The position numbers and the translations under genes were made by a program. The notes beneath the pieces are model-generated. The model was not told the DNA's origin. It did no database searches and saw only the letters and a list, made by a program, of their open reading frames with translations. Positions 29,529 to 39,388 of a stretch of DNA of 64,000 nucleotides are shown piece by piece; within the stretch, counting starts at the first letter, position 1; every line of letters starts with the position of its first letter. The stretch comes from an uncultured Porticoccus sp. (GTDB lineage Bacteria; Pseudomonadota; Gammaproteobacteria; Pseudomonadales; Porticoccaceae). The stretch is taken from positions 186,001 through 250,000 of the forward strand of contig NZ_CAJXST010000004.1 in assembly GCF_913061305.1 (NCBI RefSeq). Reading direction: 5' to 3'.

Positions 29529-29551
29529 GCCGGGCTTGTCCCGGCTTTTTT
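29529..29551 (+). terminator. Second terminator behind the duplicated tRNA 3' end
   Basis: Stem GCCGGG / CCCGGC with loop CTTGT and six T. It stands nine bases after the repeat, mirroring the tRNA-terminator distance, so it may be the original tRNA-Lys terminator. Confidence 0.88.
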
Positions 29552-29744
29552 GTGTCTGCGCGTAGGGCTGGTTGAGGTGCGTGCAGTGCAGGCCGTAGTA
29601 ATTCTCGACTCGAGGTGGCGGAGTGGTGATGCTGCACTATTTTAAGCGGGCCTGCGGATTCGGGTCGTGAACGGCGGCTGTTTGTCAGGGTCACATTCAT
29701 AGAACACACTGAAATAAATTGGCGGCGGAGGATCCTGGTATTTA

Positions 29745-29753
29745 TGGTAAAAT
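29745..29753 (+). promoter_or_regulatory. Possible extended -10 promoter of nadA
   Basis: TGGTAAAAT fits an extended -10 element (TGn plus TAAAAT) 33 bases before the nadA ATG. No -35 of the right spacing is visible. Confidence 0.4.
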
Positions 29754-29786
29754 TCTTGCGTAGCACTGCACTTATTCCGGTTTTTT

Positions 29787-30863
29787 ATGACGCATCCATC
29801 GAAACTCCATATTGCCAGCGATTCTGATCACCGTGAGGTGGTCGAGCACTATCTGGGCAAATTGCACGAGGAGCCTCGCTACACGCCAGAGCAAGAGGCC
29901 GCATATCGGACTTCGATCAAACGGCTGTTGAAGGAACGCAATGCGGTTATCGTGGCACATTACTACACGGATCCGGTGATTCAGTCTTTAGCTGAAGAGA
30001 CGGGTGGGCTGGTATCGGACTCTCTGGAGATGGCCCGTTTTGGGCATGATCACCCGGCTGCCACGCTGATCGTGGCCGGCGTCAGGTTTATGGGTGAAAC
30101 CGCAAAGATCCTGAATCCGGAAAAAACGGTACTGATGCCTACCCTGGAAGCAACCTGTTCTCTGGATATTGGCTGTCCTGCGGATGATTTCAATGATTTC
30201 TGTGATGAAAACCCAGATCGCACGGTGGTGGTTTACGCGAACACCTCGGCGGAGGTAAAGGCGCGTGCCGACTGGGTGGTGACGTCCAGTATTGCGCTGG
30301 ACGTGGTGGATTACCTGGATAGCTGTGGAGAGAAGGTTCTATGGGCACCTGATAAGTATCTCGGCAGCTACGTGCAGAAAAAAACCGGTGCGGACATGCT
30401 GTTGTGGGATGGCAGTTGTATTGTTCATGAAGAATTCAAGGCCCGGGGGGTGCTCAGCATCAAGCAGCTCTTCCCCGATGCAGCCATTCTGGTTCACCCG
30501 GAGTCCCCGGAGGCCATGGTGGCCATTGCCGATGTGGTGGGATCTACCTCGCAGCTGATCGAGGCTGCCAGAACGCTGCCGAACCAGCAGATGATTGTTG
30601 CCACGGATAGCGGTATTTTTTACAAGATGCAGCAGGCGGCGCCGGATAAAGAGTTGATTATTGCGCCCACTGCCGGTGAGGGAGCCACCTGTCGCAGCTG
30701 TGCCCACTGTCCCTGGATGGCAATGAATCACCTGGAGAACCTGATGGAATCCCTTGAGCGCGGTAGCAACGAGATTCATGTGGATCCAGCGGTTGGCCGG
30801 CGCGCAATGGTGTCGCTGCAGCGGATGCTGGCATTTCGCGAGCAGCAGTTGGCCGAGTTGTAA
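29787..30863 (+). CDS. nadA: Quinolinate synthase NadA
   Basis: 358 residues. [4Fe-4S] enzyme that condenses iminoaspartate with dihydroxyacetone phosphate to quinolinate, the first committed steps of NAD synthesis. The three cluster cysteines lie in the expected segments: [25 protein letters not shown] and [25 protein letters not shown] and [12 protein letters not shown] are substrate motifs. nadB is not in the window. No obvious Shine-Dalgarno precedes the ATG. Confidence 0.97.
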   Translation: MTHPSKLHIASDSDHREVVEHYLGKLHEEPRYTPEQEAAYRTSIKRLLKERNAVIVAHYYTDPVIQSLAEETGGLVSDSLEMARFGHDHPAATLIVAGVRFMGETAKILNPEKTVLMPTLEATCSLDIGCPADDFNDFCDENPDRTVVVYANTSAEVKARADWVVTSSIALDVVDYLDSCGEKVLWAPDKYLGSYVQKKTGADMLLWDGSCIVHEEFKARGVLSIKQLFPDAAILVHPESPEAMVAIADVVGSTSQLIEAARTLPNQQMIVATDSGIFYKMQQAAPDKELIIAPTAGEGATCRSCAHCPWMAMNHLENLMESLERGSNEIHVDPAVGRRAMVSLQRMLAFREQQLAEL

Positions 30864-30911
30864 CCCTCTGTAGTAGCGCCGGGCAGACTGCCTGACTTGT
30901 AGCTGCCAAGC

Positions 30912-32345
30912 CTAGAAGTTTTTCATCTTCTCCTGCAAATCGGCCAGATCTCTCAACTGCTGGTCAATAATGGCGGTCTCCTGATAATCGTGAATCAGCA
31001 GCTTTCGGGCATAACCCAGTTGTTCTCTGGCCTTGTCAAATACCCCGTTGAGAATAAAATATTGTGCGCGGGCCTTGTGCACCCCGGCGATATCACCTGC
31101 CAGACCACTGACTTCCGCCAGCTGAAACCAGATGTAGGGTCGATCGGGGTAGCGTTGGGCCAGCTCTTCAAGCACTTTTTCAGATTCGGTGAACTGGTTG
31201 GCCTTGAGGTAAACTTCGGCCAGCATCATCCTGAGCGCATAACTTTTCGAATTGTGGCGCAAAAGATTTTGTGCCTTCTCAATGGCCGAAATATATTTCC
31301 CTTCCCGGCGGTCAATTTCGATATCAGCCAGTAGATAGGTGAGTCTGTCGGGCGATGAGCTGATTAACTGGCTGAGGTTTTTTCTTGCATCATCGAAGTT
31401 GCCCAGTCCCATGTGAGCCAAAACCAGGCCGTAACGAGAGGCATCCTTGTTGAGGCTGTCGCCTTCCAGTTCGCTACTGAAGCGGTTGAGCGATGCCGCC
31501 GCATTTTTTTCGATGGCAAACAGAGCCCGGGCACGCATCAGGTGATATTCAACATTATCAGAGTAATGTTTTAACGGAAATTGACTGACGCGGTTTTTGG
31601 CGTCAGCAACGCGGTTTTCCGTCAGTGGGTGAGTGAGCAGGAATTCTGGCGGCTTGCTGCCGGTGTAGCGGGTTGCTCGCAGCATTTGCTCGAACATGGC
31701 GGGGACACCTTTCGGGTCCATACCAGCGGCATAAATTGTCTGGATGCCGAGCCGGTCGGCCTCTTGTTCATTTTGGCGGCTGTATCGCATGGCATTTTCC
31801 ATGCTGTGCGCCTGGCTGGCGGTCATCGCGGCCATCCCGGCATCACCGCCTACGGTGGCGGCAATCACGAGGCTGGCCAGCATGGCAGCCATCGTGGTGG
31901 TCGCGTTCTTGCGCTGTTGTTCGACCCGCCGGGCAAAATGTCGTTGGCTGAGGTGAGCCAGCTCATGGGCCAGCACGGACGCGATCTGGTGTTCGGTCTT
32001 GGCGTAGCGGAACAGCCCCGTGTGTACGCCAATAACGCCACCCGGAACCGCGAAGGCGTTCATTGATGGATTATTGATCGTCACCAGTGACAGGCGGTGG
32101 TCCTTTAATTCACTGTGGGCGGCGAGTTGGTAGAGTAGTTCCTCCAGGTAATCATACAGTTGGGGATCGTTGTATTCGGAGATCCTGCTGCGGTAGGCTC
32201 GCAGCCAGGCCTGCCCGAGTTCAAATTCCTGTTGCTGTGAGATAATGGCCGAGGCGGTATCACCCAGCGCTGGCAACTCAATATTGGCGCTGTGTGCCGG
32301 CGCGATCAACAGCGCGGTCAGCATTAACCGGTTCAGGAAAAACAT
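30912..32345 (-). CDS. bepA: M48 metalloprotease / chaperone BepA
   Basis: 477 residues. Signal peptide about 1-20 (MFFLNRLMLTALLIAPAHSA). The zinc protease domain carries HELAH at 127-131 with the third ligand in NEQEADRLG (Glu about 195). From about residue 280 four or more TPR repeats follow. BepA promotes LptD maturation and degrades stalled outer-membrane proteins in the periplasm. The frame is open 11 codons upstream; I chose 32345 because the signal peptide begins there. Converges on nadA, as in Pseudomonas. Confidence 0.93.
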   Translation of the reverse strand: MFFLNRLMLTALLIAPAHSANIELPALGDTASAIISQQQEFELGQAWLRAYRSRISEYNDPQLYDYLEELLYQLAAHSELKDHRLSLVTINNPSMNAFAVPGGVIGVHTGLFRYAKTEHQIASVLAHELAHLSQRHFARRVEQQRKNATTTMAAMLASLVIAATVGGDAGMAAMTASQAHSMENAMRYSRQNEQEADRLGIQTIYAAGMDPKGVPAMFEQMLRATRYTGSKPPEFLLTHPLTENRVADAKNRVSQFPLKHYSDNVEYHLMRARALFAIEKNAAASLNRFSSELEGDSLNKDASRYGLVLAHMGLGNFDDARKNLSQLISSSPDRLTYLLADIEIDRREGKYISAIEKAQNLLRHNSKSYALRMMLAEVYLKANQFTESEKVLEELAQRYPDRPYIWFQLAEVSGLAGDIAGVHKARAQYFILNGVFDKAREQLGYARKLLIHDYQETAIIDQQLRDLADLQEKMKNF

Positions 32346-32581
32346 GATGGAGCCTGTGTGCACTGCTTGAACATCCATTAATACGTGAAAGTGATATGTG
32401 AGAGGGTGACAATTTCTCTGGATAGTAACGCAACTCTATGACCTAATTCATGCGGATTCGTGCGTTTTCATCTGAAAAAACCGACCGCATTGCAGGTGGT
32501 TTCAACAGTACTTGGTGCAATAGTAACGATTTCGTAATCTGATTTTTGTAACCTTTTTAATTGTCTTGACAGGAAAATGTT

Positions 32582-33652
32582 ATGTGGAGAGTGCTTGGCA
32601 CTTGGGTCGACCGCTATTTCGGTGAAGAAGAAGCGGTATTGCTGGCTTTGATGCTGGTGATCGCATTGATCGTTATGGTCACTTTTGGCCAGATTCTGGC
32701 CCCTTTTGTCGCAGCCATTATTTTTGCTTTCCTGCTCCAGGGCGGTGTGAATCGTCTTGTTAGGTGGCGGCTGCCCCGTCTGGTTGCTGTGGTGCTGGTG
32801 TTCCTGCTGTTTGTCGGCGTATTCCTCACGATCCTGATCGTTGTCCTGCCGTTGATCGGGCGCCAGGCCGCCAATCTTGCCAGTGAAATTCCGGACATGA
32901 TACGGCACTGGCAAAATGTCCTGCTGTTGCTTCCCGAGGAGTATCCACATCTCATTTCAGAGTCTCAGCTGAAAGAGTTGTTGGGACAAGCGTCAAAGGA
33001 AGTGGCGAGTATGGCAGAGCGGTTGGTGAGTTTTTCTTTCAGCACTTTTCCCAGCCTGGTCATCATGATGGTCTATCTGGTGCTGGTTCCACTGCTGGTA
33101 TTTTTTATGCTGAAAGACAAGGATGAGCTGTTGGATCTGCTCGCCTCTATGCTGCCCCAGGAGCGGCCTGTCATGTGGCGAATCTGGCATGAGATGAACC
33201 TGCAAATGGCCAACTATGTGCGCGGCAAGGCTATTGAAATATTGGTAGTCGGGTTGGTCAGCTATGTTTTTTTCCTTTTTATGGGCTTGCAATATGCTGC
33301 TTTGCTGGGGCTCCTGGTGGGGTTATCTGTAGTGATACCCTATATCGGTGCGATGATCGTCACATTTCCGATCGCCGCAGTGGGTTACTTTCAGTGGGGG
33401 TTTGGCCCGGAGCTGCTTTGGCTGATGGTGGGTTACGGGATTATTCAGGCGCTGGATGGTAATGTGTTGGTGCCGCTATTGTTTTCGGAAGCCGTTAATC
33501 TTCACCCCATTGCGATTATTCTCGCGGTTCTGGTGTTTGGGGGGCTGTGGGGTTTCTGGGGGGTGTTTTTTGCCATTCCCCTCGCCACGCTGGTCAAGGC
33601 ACTTTATAACGCCTGGCCGCGAACTGATTTGCCGAACACGTTGTCGGAGTAA
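32582..33652 (+). CDS. AI-2E family permease (PerM-like)
   Basis: 356-residue polytopic protein of the AI-2E/PerM family: paired helices at about 18-52 and 60-85, a soluble segment (about 90-150), then helices to about 340 with the family's VVIPYIGAMIVTFPIAAVGYFQWG and YGIIQALDGNVLVPLLFSE motifs. Members export autoinducer-2 or act as ion/proton exchangers; the substrate cannot be read from sequence. An N-terminal amphipathic DRYFGEEEAVLLA is typical of the PerM type. Divergent from bepA, 23 bases upstream of the M16 protease gene. Confidence 0.88.
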   Translation: MWRVLGTWVDRYFGEEEAVLLALMLVIALIVMVTFGQILAPFVAAIIFAFLLQGGVNRLVRWRLPRLVAVVLVFLLFVGVFLTILIVVLPLIGRQAANLASEIPDMIRHWQNVLLLLPEEYPHLISESQLKELLGQASKEVASMAERLVSFSFSTFPSLVIMMVYLVLVPLLVFFMLKDKDELLDLLASMLPQERPVMWRIWHEMNLQMANYVRGKAIEILVVGLVSYVFFLFMGLQYAALLGLLVGLSVVIPYIGAMIVTFPIAAVGYFQWGFGPELLWLMVGYGIIQALDGNVLVPLLFSEAVNLHPIAIILAVLVFGGLWGFWGVFFAIPLATLVKALYNAWPRTDLPNTLSE

Positions 33653-33675
33653 CTTTACCCATAAGATGGAATTCC

Positions 33676-36498
33676 ATGAAAAGACTTGTTGTTGTATTTG
33701 TCTGTCTGTTTTTTGTTGCCGGAGTTTACAGTGAGGTAACCCCTTCTTCCCCCCAGTCCTCCAGCGATATTGTTCGCAGTGAAAATGATCAGTCTGCCTA
33801 TCGTCACCTGACATTGCCCAATGCACTTGAGGTGTTGCTTGTCTCCGATCCCGATGCGGACAAGGCGGCGGCGGCACTGGATGTCTTCGTGGGCAGTTCA
33901 CATGATCCCGTCCAACGTCAGGGTTTGGCGCATTTTCTCGAGCATATGCTGTTTCTCGGTACGGACAAATACCCCGAGCCCGATGAGTATCAGGCATTTA
34001 TCGGCCAGCACGGTGGGCAACACAATGCCTACACGTCTTTCGAGCACACCAACTATTTTTTTGATATTGATCCGGCGCATTTTGAGCCGGCGCTGGACCG
34101 GTTTTCCCGCTTTTTTGTCGAGCCACTGTTTAATGCCGATTACGTAGAGCGTGAAAAGAACGCAGTGCATTCGGAGTACAAGGCTCGCATCAAGGATGAT
34201 TACCGCCGCCAGATGGATGTCTACAGTCAGGTTGTCAACCCGGTGCATCCGGCAGCCAAGTTCAGCGTCGGTAATCTGGATACGCTGGCGGATGAAAAAG
34301 GTCAGCTGCGCGAGGACCTGCTCTCTTTTTACAAGGCGCACTATTCTGCCAACCGGATGGCCCTCGTGGTTTTGGCGCCACAGCCCCTGGACCGGCTGGA
34401 AGCCATGGTCAGAGACCGTTTTGCCAATGTGCCCAACCATGCCAGTCGGCAGCCGAAGCATGGCAAGCCACTATTGAAACCGGGTGAACCGCCGAAGCTG
34501 GTTTCTGTTCAACCCGTTCGCGAGATGCGGGAGTTGTCCATCACCTTTCCCCTGCCGGCAGTGGATCAGTATCAGCGGGAACAACCGCTCGCCTACCTTG
34601 GCAATCTGATTGGTCACGAGGGTAAGGGCAGCCTGTTGTGGCTGTTGAAAAACAGGGGCTGGGCCGAGAGCCTGCGGGCGGGCCAGGGTATCTCCGATAC
34701 CAGTGGCAGCAGTTTCAGTGTGACGGTCGGTCTGACACCGGATGGTTACGCAAACTGGCAACAGGTGCTGTCTCTGGTATTCCGTCAGATTGATCTGGTC
34801 GCCGATGAGGGGATTGCCCAGTGGCGTTTTGACGAGCAGGGTGCGTTGGCGGACATGCAGTTTCGCTACATGGAGCAAGAGGACCCGGTGCACCGGGTGA
34901 GCCGTCTGGCCAATCGCCTTCATCAATATCCCTACACCGAGGTGATCCGGGGACCCTACCGCATGGATCTTTTTGATGCCGGACTGATCGCCGACATGGC
35001 ATCCCGTATGACTGCGGACAATGCCATGGTGTTACTGGCTGCTCCGGATATTGAAACAGATCAAACCACGGCTCTCTATCAGGTGCCTTATAAAGTTGAA
35101 CCGCTGCCGAAAATGCAGGCTGTGGCGGCGGCCACTGACCTGGCGTTGCCAGGAAAAAACCCCTTTATTCCCGTGCATTTTTCGCTGAAACACCCTGACA
35201 AGACCTCTGAACCAGGGTTGGCCGAGCTGTTGGTCAAGCAGCCCGCTTACCGGTTGTGGCACTACGCCGATCATTTTTATCGGGTGCCCAAGGCGCAGCT
35301 TTATGTGGCAGTCAAGACCCCGGCAGTAGAAGGGGTACGTCATGCCGCAATGCTGGATCTGTACTTGCGGGCGGTTGAGTATTCATTGAATGAAACCAGT
35401 TATGAGGCGGCCTTGGCCGGCTTGCGCTATGGCATCAATCGCCGGCCAGATGGGCTGGGTTTCATGATCAGTGGTTTTGACGACAAGCTGTCGGTGTTAT
35501 CAGCTGCTGTTGTGGAGGCTCTGCTAACTACTGATCTGGCGGATGAGCGACTTGAATTGTTGCGCCAGGAGCTGATTCGAAAATGGCGCAATAGCACTAA
35601 GGACACGCCCTATATCCAGCTGATGCGCGAACCCGGTTTGTTGCTCAATACCACTGCATGGCAACCAGCGCGACTGGCCGATGAGCTGGAGAATCTTGAT
35701 TTCAGCGCCTTCCGGCAGTATGTGAAAACGATTTTTAACGGGGCTTCGCTGGAGTTGCTGGCCAGTGGCAACCTGGAGGCGAAAGAGGTAAAAGTGTTGG
35801 CGCAGTCACTGTCGGAACAGTTGGCATCCGGCAATCCGGCTGACTGGTTGCCGAGGGGTATTGCCAAGGTGGCCCCCGGGGAAAAAATTAAAGCACCCAT
35901 GTCCATTCCGCACAAGGATGCGGGGATTCTCCGTTACTATCAGGGTCGCGATGACTCGGTGGCGGAAGCAGCCCGCTTTATGTTTCTGCGGCAGCTGATC
36001 AAATCCCCGTTCTTTCACGAACTGCGTACCGAGCAGCAGCTGGGATATGTCGTTGCGGCGGTGGATCAGGGCCTGGATCGGGTGCCGGGATTTGGGCTGC
36101 TGGTACAGTCTCCATCGGCACCACTGTCTCGACTTGAGCAGGCCATTGATCAGTTTCTCGATACATTTGCAGAGCAGTTGGCGGCAATGCCGGCTGATCA
36201 ATTTGAGCGCCATCGCGCTTCTATTCTCACGGGTCTGACGGAGAGACCGAAAAGCCTCGCGGAGCAGAGTGGGCGATTCTGGGCTAGCATTGACCTGAGG
36301 GATTATCGGTTTGATATGCGCCAACAATTGATTGCAGAAGTCCAGGCTCTGACCCATGCGCAAATGCTGGAAGCCTATAGGGCCGTCGTTGTCGCGGCGG
36401 GTTTTTCAATGCAGGTCGATACTTCGGCAGGGGATTTTATGTCGGGGGCTGGGCTGGCTAAAGAACGGGATGTCTACCAATTGCCCAGTAAAATGTAA
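33676..36498 (+). CDS. Pitrilysin-type M16 zinc protease
   Basis: 940 residues, the size of E. coli protease III. Signal peptide about 1-19. The inverted zinc motif H-x-x-E-H is HFLEH at 86-90, with the third ligand E167 in EKNAVHSEYKAR. Four homologous roughly 230-residue domains; only the first is catalytic, the C-terminal half retains FFHELRTEQQLGYVV, the substrate-clasping motif. It degrades small peptides in the periplasm. Start has little Shine-Dalgarno. It may be co-transcribed with the upstream permease gene. Confidence 0.92.
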   Translation: MKRLVVVFVCLFFVAGVYSEVTPSSPQSSSDIVRSENDQSAYRHLTLPNALEVLLVSDPDADKAAAALDVFVGSSHDPVQRQGLAHFLEHMLFLGTDKYPEPDEYQAFIGQHGGQHNAYTSFEHTNYFFDIDPAHFEPALDRFSRFFVEPLFNADYVEREKNAVHSEYKARIKDDYRRQMDVYSQVVNPVHPAAKFSVGNLDTLADEKGQLREDLLSFYKAHYSANRMALVVLAPQPLDRLEAMVRDRFANVPNHASRQPKHGKPLLKPGEPPKLVSVQPVREMRELSITFPLPAVDQYQREQPLAYLGNLIGHEGKGSLLWLLKNRGWAESLRAGQGISDTSGSSFSVTVGLTPDGYANWQQVLSLVFRQIDLVADEGIAQWRFDEQGALADMQFRYMEQEDPVHRVSRLANRLHQYPYTEVIRGPYRMDLFDAGLIADMASRMTADNAMVLLAAPDIETDQTTALYQVPYKVEPLPKMQAVAAATDLALPGKNPFIPVHFSLKHPDKTSEPGLAELLVKQPAYRLWHYADHFYRVPKAQLYVAVKTPAVEGVRHAAMLDLYLRAVEYSLNETSYEAALAGLRYGINRRPDGLGFMISGFDDKLSVLSAAVVEALLTTDLADERLELLRQELIRKWRNSTKDTPYIQLMREPGLLLNTTAWQPARLADELENLDFSAFRQYVKTIFNGASLELLASGNLEAKEVKVLAQSLSEQLASGNPADWLPRGIAKVAPGEKIKAPMSIPHKDAGILRYYQGRDDSVAEAARFMFLRQLIKSPFFHELRTEQQLGYVVAAVDQGLDRVPGFGLLVQSPSAPLSRLEQAIDQFLDTFAEQLAAMPADQFERHRASILTGLTERPKSLAEQSGRFWASIDLRDYRFDMRQQLIAEVQALTHAQMLEAYRAVVVAAGFSMQVDTSAGDFMSGAGLAKERDVYQLPSKM

Positions 36499-36724
36499 TA
36501 AAACTATTTATTTTTTTCTGGAGAAAAAATAATAATATTATATTTTTCATATAGTTGAAGTTTTTATGGAGGGGGTTGCCGGTTAGCCGCCTTTGTCTTT
36601 GTGGTTGAATAAGTATTTTTTGGTAGATAAACTACACGGAATGGCTTGATAGTCGGGTTAGCGGTGTTTTTGGTTGCCCGACTGATCAAGTTGCCAGTCA
36701 TCATAAAAAAGAAAGGTATCGATC
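36499..36724. other. AT-rich spacer upstream of aceE
   Basis: 226 bases without a gene. The left part is almost pure A/T and contains an imperfect A/T stem-loop (36508-36532, TTATTTTTTTC against GAAAAAATAA), perhaps the end of the protease transcript. The aceE promoter should lie in the right part; no PdhR-like operator is apparent to me. Confidence 0.45.
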
Positions 36725-39373
36725 ATGCAAGACGATATGGATCCCGTCGAAACCCGGGAGTGGCTCGAATCGCTGGATTCCGTATTGAAGTTTCAGGGCC
36801 CGGAGCGGGCAGCTTATCTGCTTCAGAAATTGCTGGATCGAGCTACCTCCACCGGGGTCGGCATGCCGCCAGCCATTGTCACCCCCTACAGAAATACGAT
36901 CCCGGTTATACGTGAAAAACGTATGCCCGGCGACCTCTTCATGGAGCGCCGGATTCGCTCGATCATCCGCTGGAATGCACTGGCGATGGTGATGCGGGCC
37001 AACAAAGACCCCGACGAGGGTATTGGTGGTCATATTGCTTCCTTCGCCTCTTCGGCCACGCTCTACGATATTGGCTTCAACTATTTTTTTCGGGGTAACC
37101 AGGGCGAAGAGCAGGGCGACCTGATCTATTTTCAGGGTCACAGTGCACCGGGAATTTACGCCCGCTCTTATCTGGAGGGGCGTTTCGATGAAGATACCCT
37201 GGATAATTTTCGGCGAGAGGTGGATGGCAAGGGGCTCTCATCTTACCCCCATCCCTGGCTGATGCCTGATTATTGGCAATTTCCCACCGTTTCCATGGGG
37301 CTTGGTCCACTGCAGGCGATATACCAGGCACATGTGATGCGCTACATGTCGGCGCGTGGCATGTCTCCGCGAGGTAATCGAAAGGTGTGGGCATTCCTCG
37401 GCGATGGCGAGTGCGACGAGCCGGAAACCCTGGGTGCTATTTCCCTTGCCGGCAGGGAGCAGCTGGAAAATCTGACTTTTGTGGTGAACTGTAACTTGCA
37501 GCGTCTGGATGGGCCGGTGCGCGGTAATGGCAAGATCATTCAGGAGCTTGAAGGCGTCTTCCGCGGAGCGGGCTGGAACGTCATCAAGGTCGTCTGGGGT
37601 CGTCTCTGGGATCCATTGTTTGAGAAGGACCAGACGGGCTTGTTGCAGCAACGGATGGACGAAACCTGTGATGGCGATTACCAGAACTACAAACACAACG
37701 GTGGCGCCTATACCCGGGAACATTTTTTTGGGGCTTATCCGGAGCTGAAGTCACTGGTTGAAGACCTCAGCGACCGGGACATCATGTATCTGAACCGCGG
37801 TGGGCACGATCCCTACAAGGTTTATGCCGCCTATGCCGAGGCGATGGCCCACAAAGGCCAGCCCACCGTGATTCTGGCAAAAACGGTGAAAGGTTACGGG
37901 ATGGGTGTGGGCGAAGCGTCCAATGATACCCACTCCATCAAGAAGCTTGATCTGGAAGGGCTCAAACATTTCCGCGATCGTTTCGGAATCCCGATTGCGG
38001 ATGACGACCTGGAAAAGGTGCCCTATTACCGGCCACCGGAAGACAGTCCTGAAATGATGTATATGAAGAAGCGACGCGAGTCGCTGGGGGGGGCGGTGCC
38101 CTCCCGGCGGGCAGATTTCGCATCACTTGAGATACCCGCACTGGAGGACTTCAACAAGTTGCTTGAGGGCAGCGGGGATCGCAAGATATCCACCACCATG
38201 GCCTTTGTGCGGCAGCTCGGCATGTTGGTCAAGGACAAAAAAATCGGTGAGCGGATTGTCCCCATTGTCCCCGATGAAGCGCGCACCTTCGGTATGGAAG
38301 GCATGTTCCGGCAGCTGGGCATCTACTCCTCCGCGGGCCAGAAGTATGTGCCCCAGGATCGCGACCAGATCATGTACTACAAGGAGGACAAGCGCGGCCA
38401 GATTCTTGAAGAGGGGATAACCGAAGCCGGCGCATTTTCCGCATGGATTGCACTGGCGACGGCCTACAGCAATTACGATTGCCCCATGATCCCCTTCTAT
38501 GTGTTTTATTCCATGTTCGGCTTTCAGCGCATCGGCGACTTTGCCTGGGCTGCAGGCGATATGCAGGCGCGGGGATTCCTGATCGGTGCGACCTCGGGGC
38601 GGACGACGTTGAATGGTGAGGGCCTGCAGCATCAGGACGGGCACAGCCACCTGCTGGCCAACACCGTGCCGAACTGTCGAACCTATGATCCGGCGTATGG
38701 CTATGAGCTGGTGGTGATTATTCAGGACGGCTTGCGGGCGATGTATCAGGACCGGGAAAACTGCTTTTACTACATCACGACCATGAACGAAAATTATGAA
38801 CAGCCCGCCATGCCAAAGGGGACTGAAGAGGGTATTATCAAAGGGATTTACCTGTTGGAAGAAGGAAAAAATACCAAGCTGAAGGTTCAGCTTATGGGCG
38901 CCGGGGCAATTCTGAATGAAGTCCGGGCGGCAGCGGTAATCCTCAGGGATAAATTCAAGGTGGCAGCGGATATCTGGAGCCTGACCAGCGTCAATCAGCT
39001 TGCCCGTGATGGGCAGGCGACTCAACGCTGGAATCGAATGCATCCCGAGAGCGAGTCGAAGGTGCCTTACATCACTGCGCAATTACAGGGCAGAAAAGGA
39101 CCTGTTGTGGTGGCCACAGACTATGTCAAAACCTACACCGAACAGCTTCGCGCCTTTATCCCTGCCAATTACCATGTGCTGGGTACGGATGGCTTCGGTC
39201 GCAGTGATAGCCGTGAAAAGCTACGCCATTTCTTCGAAGTTGATCGCTATTTCATTGCGGTGGCGGCGCTGGGTGCGCTGGCTGATGAAGGAAAAATAGA
39301 GAAATCCCTGGTTGCCAAGGCCATTAAAGAGTTTGGTCTTGATCCGGATAAAGCCAATCCACTGTGCTGTTGA
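36725..39373 (+). CDS. aceE: Pyruvate dehydrogenase E1 component, homodimeric type
   Basis: 882 residues. Thiamine-diphosphate enzyme that decarboxylates pyruvate and acetylates the lipoyl groups of AceF. Begins DDMDPVETREWLESLDSV as in E. coli and Pseudomonas. The ThDP motif is FLGDGECDEPETLG…NCNLQ (about 227-258). Later conserved blocks include RGGHDPYKVYAAY, HQDGHSHL and GTDGFGRSDSREKLRHFFEVD near the end. A homodimeric E1 like this is typical of gammaproteobacteria. 15 bases separate it from aceF. Confidence 0.97.
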   Translation: MQDDMDPVETREWLESLDSVLKFQGPERAAYLLQKLLDRATSTGVGMPPAIVTPYRNTIPVIREKRMPGDLFMERRIRSIIRWNALAMVMRANKDPDEGIGGHIASFASSATLYDIGFNYFFRGNQGEEQGDLIYFQGHSAPGIYARSYLEGRFDEDTLDNFRREVDGKGLSSYPHPWLMPDYWQFPTVSMGLGPLQAIYQAHVMRYMSARGMSPRGNRKVWAFLGDGECDEPETLGAISLAGREQLENLTFVVNCNLQRLDGPVRGNGKIIQELEGVFRGAGWNVIKVVWGRLWDPLFEKDQTGLLQQRMDETCDGDYQNYKHNGGAYTREHFFGAYPELKSLVEDLSDRDIMYLNRGGHDPYKVYAAYAEAMAHKGQPTVILAKTVKGYGMGVGEASNDTHSIKKLDLEGLKHFRDRFGIPIADDDLEKVPYYRPPEDSPEMMYMKKRRESLGGAVPSRRADFASLEIPALEDFNKLLEGSGDRKISTTMAFVRQLGMLVKDKKIGERIVPIVPDEARTFGMEGMFRQLGIYSSAGQKYVPQDRDQIMYYKEDKRGQILEEGITEAGAFSAWIALATAYSNYDCPMIPFYVFYSMFGFQRIGDFAWAAGDMQARGFLIGATSGRTTLNGEGLQHQDGHSHLLANTVPNCRTYDPAYGYELVVIIQDGLRAMYQDRENCFYYITTMNENYEQPAMPKGTEEGIIKGIYLLEEGKNTKLKVQLMGAGAILNEVRAAAVILRDKFKVAADIWSLTSVNQLARDGQATQRWNRMHPESESKVPYITAQLQGRKGPVVVATDYVKTYTEQLRAFIPANYHVLGTDGFGRSDSREKLRHFFEVDRYFIAVAALGALADEGKIEKSLVAKAIKEFGLDPDKANPLCC

Positions 39374-39388
39374 AAACGAGAATAAACT

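Noticed and set aside
38123-39082. 319-codon minus-strand frame opposite aceE
   Set aside because: Antisense to a highly conserved gene; no motif and no plausible ribosome binding site.
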